Of a stretch of 64,000 nucleotides of DNA, positions 23,701-32,665 are shown one piece after another. Source of the stretch: Dichomitus squalens LYAD-421 SS1 (lineage: Eukaryota > Basidiomycota > Agaricomycetes > Polyporales > Polyporaceae); the NCBI RefSeq assembly GCF_000275845.1, contig NW_006766885.1:1660305-1724304 (forward strand), in the 5' to 3' direction. Under the pieces are notes generated by a model, which did no database searches, was not told the DNA's origin, and saw nothing but the letters and a program-made list of their open reading frames with translations. A program made the position numbers and the translations under genes. Each line of letters begins with the position of its first letter. Position 1 is the first letter of the stretch.

Positions 23701-24544
23701 TCGGTGCCCTGTTTTCACATCTCGCACTCACGTGAGTTGTCGCGAAGCCAGGAAACAGAACATGCTGAGAGTTTCTGATGTTTTCTCTCGCAGTGTTCCC
23801 AATACAACTATCTCCACCGCCACCTCAACGACAGGTACCGGCGACGGTAACGGTAACGGCGGAGACCACAAAGGCGGCAGCAGCAACGGAGGTGCGATCG
23901 CTGGTGGCGTGATCGGCGGTCTGGCAATCGTCGGAATCGCGATCGGCATTTTCTTCCTCATTCGCCGCAGGAGACGCAACCAGGGCTTTGACGAGAGAGA
24001 GAAGATTGAGATAGTCGAACAGGCGCCGCATGTCCCCACACTCGCGCCCTACTCCTACTACGAGCACCCCGCACCCGGCTCGCCTCGGGCAGGGGCCGGC
24101 TACGTGCCCGTGAGTCCGCATTCGGAGACAACTGCAGGTTTCGCGGGCCTGGGTAGCGGCGGCGACGGCCAGCACGGCGCGGGGCATCACTTGTCGGAAG
24201 GCAACCTCGCGTACGCGACGGACTCGTTCGAGTCCATGCAGCCGTCCGCGGTGCATGTCTCGAAAGCGCGAGAGGCGGCGCAGACCCGGGTACACGCCTA
24301 CGCGCCGTCAATAGCGACGTCGTCCGCGGTGGGCTCTGCGTTGGGCTCCCAGACGGGCTCTGCGTCGAGTCGAGACCCGCTGTCGCCTGGCTCTGGCTCG
24401 GCTACTGGCTCGGGTTCGGTCGCGACTTCGCTCTCGCCGACAGACGTGCTGGGTTTGCGGGCGGAGGTGGAGAACTTGCGGAGAGTGATGCAGGAGATCA
24501 GGGCGGAGCGGTTCGAGCCGCCACCAGAGTACGTCGAGGAGTAG
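20768..24544 (+). CDS. Glutaminase A-type protein (GtaA) with C-terminal membrane anchor
   Basis: Sixteen exons, from 20768-20965 to 23794-24544, sum to exactly 940 residues. Residues 1-22 (MLPHTLWSFLFLSVFSSFVSA) form a signal peptide. The body follows fungal GtaA: SIPLAVKHPYMSVW, WPVFWGQA, IIGWAGKIRVDG, VEAQSLDENSHAVQLYSDI, then PLWATQYSS. A helical region begins YADLVALATRQAVSALDFT and includes LLEPLLELQDS, GETSANMTNLAIKGIIGVKA and SSHLLGRYGDQGTWSLMYN. Then come a Thr/Gly linker and a single transmembrane helix (AGGVIGGLAIVGIAIGIFFL), stopped by RRRRR. The cytoplasmic tail of roughly 190 residues is rich in Ser and Gly and ends PPPEYVEE. Secreted GtaA hydrolyses glutamine to glutamate and ammonia. 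Here the enzyme would face the outside of the plasma membrane or wall. Activity is inferred. Confidence 0.92.
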
Positions 24545-26101
24545 GGGCGGCGTGCTTGGCGGCACCGTGGAGCGGGGATACTCTGATCTTGAGCATCGTC
24601 ATATATTCATTGCTTGTACATTCATCATTCATTCCTTCACTTGTTTGTATTCTGAGGCGCATCTACCGTTACCCTATTGCATGTTCAATCTCTTTGGTCC
24701 ACCCTCTTTCTCATCTTGTTCTTTTGGAGATCACTCCTGTAACGTCGGGCTACTCAGCCTTCCTGCCCATGCTGTGGCCTCGATGGGACGTTCTAGCGAC
24801 GTGTATTCGATAGATTTATATCAACAGTACGCAGGACGGACCCCATCATCCCTGTCGACTTCGGCAGCCATCATGCATACCGTTTTTCGCAGCTAGCCTG
24901 GCTGCCGTCATTCGCAACACAGTCTTGTGTAGTATGAGTAACATATTGGACCGAATTACATACGTTATCGTTATCCCACTTCATACCAAAAAACCGCCGC
25001 CTGTCGCTGACATTCCTTAGCCGAAGCCCACTGTCCGACGCGGCCCGCCCGTGCTCTCCTTTGAGTTTCTGGCGTCAGCCAGCGTCGGAACGCGCGCCAG
25101 CATGGCACAGGACCCCTTCGCGTCGTACTACATTATTGCTATCGGACTAACCCCAACTAACTCAATTTATGTAGTGTTGGGGCTACTTGCGGTTCCTGTC
25201 TATATGTTGAGTTCTGGCAGTATACCGTGCCTGTCAATCCAGCTGAAACGTCTTCTATACGAGGCTCCTCGATCACGGTGGTGACATACCGCTACTAGTG
25301 GGACACGGAAAGACGGTGAGCATATTCTGGTGAGTACTCCGTTTCTGATCCTGATTCTGATCCTGATTCGTGTTCCTGTCTCGAACTATTATATGTAGGA
25401 GTATCGTTCGTTACCCAATGCGCGGGCAGTTGGAAGTAGGGATAGCTGTCCGACTCACCCTCGCGGCTTTTCTCCACCGCCAGATTCGGCATGTATTTCT
25501 CTAGCAGTCTCGTTGTTCCCTTTCAACACGTTCTATCAGAACATTCTGTAGCCTCTCAGATGCAGGAAACTTCTGTTGGTGAGGCTTCACGAAAGGGACT
25601 GTATTCCAGGGACATCGGCCTGGGCACGGATGTGGTGAGCGATTAATTGTAAAAACTCTTCGCAATCTTATACAAACAACTCTGGACACGGGCACCTCGC
25701 ATGCGCAGGCTCTTTCAATCGCCACAATGCCGGCACCGCATCTATCAAACTCTGGTCTCCTACACATCGGGGGAAGATTTGGCATCCCTGTAGCCAATGA
25801 AAGCACTTCCAAATCTATGCTTTCCCCTGGCCCTGGCACACAGAATACCGCTTCCCCCGGCTGCTCCGTGAGCGTCGGGGTTTCCTGTCATTGAAATCTC
25901 TCGCCTGATGTTCTCGCTCGGAGCGTTTGAATGATTGAGCTCAAATGATAGAGCTGCATCCTAGGAATCGCGCTAGACAGAGTGCAACCGGGAGCCTGTG
26001 TGCATATAAAGCTCAGCTATGGACAGGCAGTCTCTTCAGTCATCCTCAGGTCTCTCCTTCGAAACCATACGACTATAAGCTTCCTGTACTCGACAGTTAC
26101 C
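24545..26101. other. Intergenic region containing the upstream part of a tandem duplication
   Basis: About 1.56 kb without a supported gene. From about 25560 onward it resembles 28040-28550. Shared pieces include a block around TTCACGAAAG, a run of CCCTGGCCCTGG, a TTCCTGTCATT block and the proximal promoter. A short direct repeat of the unit GATTCTGATCCT lies at about 25345-25372. Minus-strand frames at 25295-25839 have no recognisable motif. Confidence 0.5.
26005..26010 (+). promoter_or_regulatory. TATA box of secreted-protein gene A
   Basis: TATAAA lies 97 bases before the start codon at 26102, within the block TGCATATAAAGCTCAGCTAT. The paralogue has the same block with one change at the same distance. 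Conservation in both copies supports a functional core promoter. Confidence 0.7.
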
Positions 26102-26974
26102 ATGAAGTCCATTGTTGCTGTCTTGGCTTCTGCTGCCATTGCGGCCACTAGTTATGCCTCTGTCCTCCGTGAGTTGTCACCCAAGTTGCATGCTCTCATG
26201 TATTATATGGCTGACGGGAGCACCTCAAAAGCGCACCGCAAATCTGTCTGTGCTGGTGCAAAGACGGTCTCGAACACCTCCATCGCCGTCGGAGATAAGG
26301 TAGTTGAGCTCGTAGAGCTTTCTTGTGGCAGCGCGCCGGTCAGCAAACGTCAAAACATCAATCTTTTCGGTGACGTTTGTGCGTTGACTGCCTTTTCTAC
26401 GGGTTGCATCGTGCTAGGCATTGTAATATCTGACACACCTTATATAGGCGAGACAGAGTGCTTTACTGGTGACACCGCTCCGGCTACCGAGGACTGCCAG
26501 ACTATCTTCAATGCGATTATGTCTATTAGTTCCGTGAGTAAGTTGACTTCATTGGTTCTGATGAATTTCCCGCTGTGGGTCATGTCCTGCTCTATTTGTT
26601 GTCGGCGATTGAGAACCCCACTAGTCCTGATAGCCGTCTGATACTTGAGAACTCTCCGCCGATACTAACACCTTTTTGTGTCACAGCGCCGACATTTCAG
26701 ATTGCGGGAGATGCCGAGATGGTCCTAACTTCTGGGACCTGCCAATTCTTCTTTGATAACGATGAAGACACTACGGGCGAGTTTTGCTGGACATCCTTTG
26801 TATGCCCCTGTCTCTCGCTTGCTTATCATTGACAATGCTGAAGTAACACTGCTTGTGACTGGCACGCAGGCTCAAACCGCCTCTGCCATAGGATCGGCTT
26901 GCTTTTCCGATGGCGCTACCGAGGCCGTCTGCTTTAGCAACACAGAACCTTTCTATGACATTTTGTGCGTCTAA
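26102..26974 (+). CDS. Small cysteine-rich secreted protein, paralogue A
   Basis: The protein starts with a clear signal peptide (MKSIVAVLASAAIAATSYAS). A short pro-region with SNTSIAVGDKVVELVELSCG leads to a dibasic site (PVSKRQ) of Kex2 type. The mature part contains about ten cysteines, including ECFTGDTAPATEDCQ, GTCQFFFDND, GEFCW, SACF and AVCFSNTEP. Exons are 26102-26537, 26687-26799 and 26870-26974, giving 217 residues if the first intron seen in the paralogue is retained. In this copy the corresponding acceptor is changed and the intron reads through in frame. The last splice-like donor, GTGCGT at the end of the last listed exon, leaves an alternative C-terminus possible. I do not recognise the family. 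A secreted, Kex2-processed peptide or small effector-like protein is an inference. Confidence 0.72.
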
Positions 26975-28554
26975 TCCTCCTCATATTGTCTTCCTCCTCT
27001 ATATACTTATCTATCATCGGCTCTCTCAGTGTCACTCACTCTTGAGCAGGGTCCACCAGTCGATCCCGAACGTTGCAAATTCTCCGATTCTCCCGACACA
27101 CGTGGTACAGCGGGTCCACAGGTCAATATCACCATAGCCATTGATATATCTTAGGTCTCGTACGTCGGGTGACAAAGGTGTAGAGAAAATTTGCGTTCAG
27201 AATGAATGTAAATCACAAGCGCTTCATTGGCAGATAGAGTCAATGTCCCGTCTGTGTCAAACTATTACGTTCTCGGCTAGCAGTGTAGCTTGGGGTAAGG
27301 TTGAGAAAACAAACGGTGTGAGGAAGGGCTCACTCGCCCCTCGAGGGTCTCAACTCAAGCAGCGGGTGGGACGGCGGTCGGGAGCCTGGGCCACAACTAT
27401 GCCTGACCGAAGACCCCGCCGGCGGATCCCTGAACGGGCACACTCGTTTTGCATATAGTCCTTCAGGTTACTATCATTGTATCATGTCAAGTTTGTTATA
27501 GTAGGTGTACCTTCCGTTGACTCCCATCTTTGAGAGTCCTGTTTCGCATTCCTAAATCTGAGTCTCACAGTGTATATCGTACGTTAGTCATCCGGGGACG
27601 ATTGGAATCCCAGTAGTAAAGACTTTACTCGCGCGTGTTTGCTCCGCTCGCCGTCGGGTGATAGCAGGGTACCTGACTCCAGCCATCTGAGAGAGTGCAC
27701 AATGCCTGAGGACACAGCATTGATCTCAATATTTTTTTCTGAGAATACAACTGATCGATATAGTAACCTTCTAGTGTTTTTTGTGCCTCGGAGGCTTGCA
27801 TGAAGACATCTATGTAGCATGCATGGCTCGGCTGTGGTTGTAGAATGCCTGTGGCCGGCCCATGCAGACGCTGGCGCTGATGGACGGCGTTCCAAATAGG
27901 GGCAAACAGCGTGGATGCGAGTAGACTGCAGTTGGTCAAGCGAACAACTCTATCGCCCGTAAATGTTGGCTTTACTCGTCAACAATCTCCTACAGAAAAT
28001 TTTCTAACTCGTCAGTGGAAGGAAATGTCTGGCTGCGAGGGTTCACGAAAGCCACTGCGTCCCTGGGATATCAACTAGCGCACTGATGCGGTAAGCTTAT
28101 CTCGAGAACATTACTTGTGACATGGGCACTTTACATGCGAAGGCACCTTTAATGTCGCGATATTTCTAGCACATCAGCTAGAGGAACCAAACACCAGACT
28201 CCTACGACGCAGGGAGACCTTCACAAGCTATTGGCGGGTGAATATAGCACCTACAAATTCACGCTGTGCCCTGGCCCTGGCCCTGACGGACAGAATATGG
28301 CTTCCCCTGGCTACTCCGCGACCGGCGGAGCTTCCTGTCATTACCCTCCCGAACCCGATGTTCTCGCTCTGAGTATCCGAATGATCGAAGTAGAATGACG
28401 GAGCTACATCCCGGAGAGTCGCGCTAGATGGAGAGCGACCAGTGGGAATCCGTATGCATATAAAGCCCAGCTATGGACAGGCAGTCTCAACAGAGATCTC
28501 CGGGCTTCTTTTCGAACCTGAAGGTTCATGAGCTTCCTGTACTCAAAGCTCATC
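26975..28554. other. Intergenic region between the secreted-protein paralogues
   Basis: About 1.58 kb. The right-hand 500 bases are the duplicated promoter of paralogue B. The remainder (about 27100-27950) has no match that I can see in copy A and no supported gene; its short frames on both strands look random. Confidence 0.45.
28459..28464 (+). promoter_or_regulatory. TATA box of secreted-protein gene B
   Basis: TATAAA lies 96 bases upstream of the start codon at 28555, in a block nearly identical to the one before paralogue A. Confidence 0.7.
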
Positions 28555-29430
28555 ATGAAGCCCTTTGTTGCCGCATTGACTGCTGCTGCCATCGCGGCCA
28601 CCAGTTACGCCTCTGTCCTCCGTGAGTCGTCGCACAACTTGAACCGGTAGGCTCGTATGTACCCTGTAGCTGATGAGAGCATCTTATAAGCGCGTCACAT
28701 GAATTCCTGTGCAGACGCAAAGACGGTTTCTAACACCTCCATAGCTGTCGGAGATAAGGTAGTTGAGCTCGTAGAGCTTTCCTGCGGTAGCGCGCCCGTC
28801 ACCAAACGTCAAATATCCCCCTCTGATGCTTTCGGCGACGTTTGTACGTGCACAGCCTGCTACAAGTGTTATATCGTGCTAGTCACCGCTCTTTCTGAAA
28901 TTTCAGATTATATAGGTATTTCTGAATGCTTCACTGGTGGATCCATTCCGGCTACGGAGGACTGCCAAACTGTCTTCAATGGAATCATGACAAAGAACTC
29001 CGATTGTAAGTTGATTTACTAATACTGCTCATCTTCAGTGAGCCATGTCTCGCTCTACTTGGCGATGGCGTTGGGCATCACGCTACGATAGCCGTCAGAC
29101 CTGCTGTGAAATTTCTTGACCGACACTGACCACTCGATGCAGCGCCTACTTTCCGACTTGCAGGCGGCAGTGCTCTGGTGCTGGCCTCCGGAACCTGCGA
29201 ATTCTTCTTTCAGAACAACGACGAAAGCACCGACGAGTTTTGCTGGATACTTCTCGTATGTCTTCATCTCGCTCCCTGATCATCATGATCTCGCTGGAGT
29301 GACAACGTTTGAAACCCGTACATAGGCTCAGACTGGCTCTGCCTTAGGATCAACTTGCTTCGCCAATGGCGCGTCCGAGGGTTCCTGCTTCACCAATACC
29401 GAACCAATGTGGGACTTCTTGTGCGTCTGA
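28555..29430 (+). CDS. Small cysteine-rich secreted protein, paralogue B
   Basis: Four exons (28555-28621, 28715-29005, 29143-29255, 29326-29430) give 191 residues. The signal peptide MKPFVAALTAAAIAATSYAS is followed, after the first intron, by HAKTVSNTSIAVGDKV and the dibasic site PVTKRQ. The mature part is rich in cysteine, with CTCTACYKC early, then ECFTGGSIPATEDCQ, GTCEFFFQNN, DEFCW, STCF and GSCFTNTEP. This copy has about three more cysteines in the CTCTACYKC region than its neighbour. Splice sites are canonical, including a CAG acceptor for intron 1 that paralogue A lacks. Function is unknown. Secretion and Kex2 maturation are inferred from the motifs. Confidence 0.78.
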
Positions 29431-30032
29431 TGATTATGACATTGTCTCCCTCTTCCATCTGCTTACCGTTGTCTATGTGCTCAGTGTTGCTCATTCTTAG
29501 TCTTGGTCGGTTGCAATACGTTGTAGGATTAAGTCGCCATCCTCGTAGCCAGTAGTATGGTTTGGGCCCTGTAGAAGCGGTAACAAGGTTATATCAAAGA
29601 AATTACCCTCAATGCGAGCCTGATTTCCCTTCTCGCCCTGTACATGTACTAATATGTCTAATAGTTGAGGATGACAAGTCACCTGAACGATCCCTACAAG
29701 CCTCTTCGACGTCTAGACATGGAGAGGCATCTCCTCGGCTACAATCAGGAATACATTTACGAACGACAATGTCTTCATGATCAACTGCACCACTAGTCTC
29801 ATTGATCGTAAACTTGTCTATCTACTGTCACGGCTTCGTTGCCTATTTGGCTTGCTCTAGTTGATACACAGTGGTTCGCACTTCATTGTCGTCTTGATCA
29901 TCTGACAGTCCATCAGTAAAGATTTTGAGTGGGCCGGAAGCGGTATGAGCACAAAAGAATGAACCTCACCTCTGTTTCTCTATGGTATATTCTATCAACT
30001 CCCTTGCATCCGCGATCTCCCCTAAGGCCCCC
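29431..30032. other. Convergent intergenic region
   Basis: 600 bases between paralogue B and the 3' end of the transporter gene. The first about 80 bases still resemble the 3' flank of paralogue A. No gene is recognised. Confidence 0.45.
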
Positions 30033-32105
30033 CTACTGCCCCTTTTCCGCCACTGACTCCTCCCTCGAGTCCTTCGACACGCTTTCACCACTCCTAGCGC
30101 CCTCCGCGGTCAGGTCGTCCGAACTTGGCTTGCCGATGCCGATCGTCCTCACGACGAGCCACCCCGGGACGAGGGCGAGACCCCAGAGCCCGAAGTTGAT
30201 CGCGCTCGCGGCGTTCAGGGCGAGCGCGGTCGAGTTGATGCCGTACGAGACCGCCTGCGCGGCGCTCTCAGTTCCGCGGAGGAGCGCGGCGATGCGGATG
30301 ATGTCGCGCGGGTGCTCGACCACTGGTAGGAGGGAAGGCAGCGCCGAGACAGAAGTCAGCAAAGTCGCAAGGAGGCGCCTGAGGAGAAGGGGGGGAGTAA
30401 AGAAGGAGAGGAACACGTACGGCTGCCGACGACCCAGAACATGTACAGGTAGTTCATCTGGAAGCCGACGGTGATGACGAGGTAGAGCACGAAGCCGCGC
30501 CCGAAGCCCGGCGAGGTCCAGTCGAGCGTTGGATGGTCGCGGACGTAGATTTGCTGCAAGGGCTCGTGTCAGTAGCCTGTCCGGCGGCGCGTCGTACTGA
30601 CAGGAGGAGCGTTACCTGGATGATCTGGCTATAGATCCACCACCCGCCCTGCAGGCTGAGGATGATAACGAACGACCAGCGTGCACGGCTCTTCTTAGAC
30701 CAGCTGGTCCGGTCGAGGAGATACTGCCAACGGACCTCGGTCAGCGAAGTGCGTAGGCGACGGGGAGACAATGCGCACCCCCTCGAACAGCCCGACAATC
30801 ATGCACAGGATCGCGCTGCAGAAAGAGCCCAGAGCGCGGGCACGCACGCTGAAGTAGTCTGCGCTTGCTGAATGAGAGAAGGTGGGAGGATGAGGCGGTT
30901 AAGAGACGCACCAACGAAGTACGTCCCTGTGAAGGATTCGGAGAAGACGGTCTGCCAGATGAGCGGAACGAGCAGCAGAAACTATGCGGTGAAGAGGGCG
31001 TGAATCAAGGCGAATCGTTCGAGCAGACGAGACATATGGGTATACCTTGCGACTGAAGAACATGTGCCACGTCGCGCGCCACTCCTCGAGGAAGTTCGTG
31101 CCAATGTAAAGCTCGACGGGTGTGCGGTCCTTTCGCTGGACCTTGTGCGGCGGCGAGAGCAGCGAGCCGATGAACGGGCCACACGCCTCTGCCAACGTAT
31201 GCCTCGTGAGCATCCCCATCCACGCCTCGTAAGGCAAAGCCAACCCGCACTCACGCAACGCGATAAACACAATGTACACCTTACTTGACACGCTCCCCGC
31301 CTGCGACCGCCGGGCGTTGATGCCGAGGTTGATCGCGCCGCCGAGGACCTGACCCGAGACACGGTAGCAGAGCCAGTAACCGAGTGCCTTGCCGCGCCCT
31401 GCGGGCGATGGGTACGAGAGCGCTATGGCGCCCTCGATCATCCAGAAGAGCCCTGCACAGATGCCGCACGCGGCTGCGCCGAAGAGTACAAGCCAGGTCG
31501 TGCCGAAGACGTTGTTCGTGTACAGACCTGCGGCGTAGACTAAATGGGGACGGGAAAAATGTCAATGCAGGGGACAGGGTCGAGGATGGATGGAGAGATG
31601 TACGTACTGCAGTATCCTGCAGTGCCGAACATCAGGGTGAACTTCACGCCGAAGAGGTTCACGAATGCACCTGAGGGATAGGAATAGTTGGAACTGGACA
31701 CTGATTAGCAGCATTGCCCTCGAACTTACTTCCGAGCCAACAGCTCAGCACCATGAGGCAAAACGTCAATGCATTCGCAGCGTTGATCAGATGTGGTGCT
31801 GCAGAGAGTAGAGAATTCGTCAACAAAAGTGGTCTTGGAGTAACGGTGCACTTACACGCCGCGCCGCCCGCGCCGAGAGAGTTCATCGCACCCCACAGAC
31901 CAGGAGCCGAGAAGTTGCAGAGTCCAAGGATGGTCATGTTGAAAAAGACCGAGTGGTACCATTTGGGCTCGAAGTCTAGCAGACCAGGCTTCGCAGCTTC
32001 GCGATCTGCGTTCCGATCGAGCGAAGGGATGGAGGGCGAATTCTTGAGGGCGGGCTTCTCGAGCGACGCATCGTCCTTCTCTGCGGTGTGCGATGCGGCT
32101 GCCAT
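30033..32105 (-). CDS. UNC-93-like / major facilitator superfamily transporter
   Basis: The ATG at 32105 begins a hydrophilic cytoplasmic N-terminus, followed by WYHSVFFNMTILGLCNFSAPGLWGAMNSLGAGGAA, the first membrane segment of the fungal UNC-93/DUF895-like MFS group. Introns are numerous. Conserved pieces in order are NAANALTFCLMVLSCWLG, VNLFGVKFTLMFGTAGY, GAAACGICAGLFWMIEGAIA, SYPSPAGRGKALGYWLCYRV, GGAINLGIN, a central loop around EEWRATWHMFFSRK, and WSFVIILSLQGGWWIYSQ. C-terminal segments include GFVLYLVITVGFQMNYLYMFW and ALNAASAINFGLWGLALVPG. The tail is Ser/Glu-rich. Such proteins are predicted 10-12-helix plasma-membrane transporters. The substrate is unknown. A TATATA-like sequence lies about 70 bases upstream of the start (around 32176). 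Confidence 0.87.
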
Positions 32106-32665
32106 GGTGGTGTCCTGCAGGTCAGCAGGGGGCTCCGTGTGTCGCGTCGCGAAAACCTGGGCCCGTAGGTGGCCTTATATATGAAGCGGAAAAAACAGCG
32201 ACGAAATGTGCAACAGCAAGTGGTGCAAAGTTGGCTCAATTCACTTCGCAATGCGTGACTGAGATGACACCATCTTCGGCGCGTTCTCGAGTTCTGGACG
32301 CATGCCAACTACGCGCGGTGTGTCTAGTGATTCGTGCCGCTTGTATGCACGGCGAAGGCGGGACATGACAGAAGAGCAACAAGAAAAGCATGGATGGCCC
32401 GGCCGCCACAAGCTGAGTCCACCGCCGCGTCTGAGTCCACTGTTGCAACAACCACGCATCAAAATCGATCAAATCATACAACAATAAGGTCATGTGCCTT
32501 CGCGCTTCAATCACGGTACCGTGTCTGCAACGCGTTTCGGCTCCGAGACCTCGGCGCGTCTTTGCTTCTGACCGTCACCACTGGAACTGCAGCTGTTCGT
32601 CATTGACGGTTTCCCCCTGACACAATGCGTCCACAGCATCTCGATTGACTCATATTCCCTCAAGC
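32106..32665. other. Divergent promoter region, transporter / Pol kappa
   Basis: 560 bases between divergent genes. It includes a TTATATATG sequence at about 32175 that could serve the transporter on the minus strand. No gene is seen. Confidence 0.45.

Larger units (their letters stand above)
25560..27060 (+). repeat. Tandem duplication, copy A (promoter plus secreted-protein gene)
   Basis: Promoter and gene here are similar, with many mismatches and small indels, to about 28040-29510. The spacing between the two start codons is 2453 bases. Similarity covers about 550 bases of upstream sequence, the exons, and partly the introns and 3' flank. Boundaries are estimated by eye. The divergence indicates an old duplication. 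Confidence 0.7.
28040..29510 (+). repeat. Tandem duplication, copy B (promoter plus secreted-protein gene)
   Basis: Direct-orientation counterpart of the 25560-27060 tract. Shared landmarks include TTCACGAAAG, the CCCTGGCCCTGG run, TTCCTGTCATT, ATGTTCTCGCTC, the TATA block and all exons. The limits are approximate. Confidence 0.7.

Noticed and set aside
25342..25375. Short direct repeat of GATTCTGATCCT
   Set aside because: Only about two and a half units; too short to call a minisatellite or a regulatory array.
30033..32105. Transporter as a degraded gene because no single long frame is present
   Set aside because: The pieces join through short introns; I checked the first in detail (donor GTAAGTG, acceptor CTGCAG) and the membrane segments are in family order.
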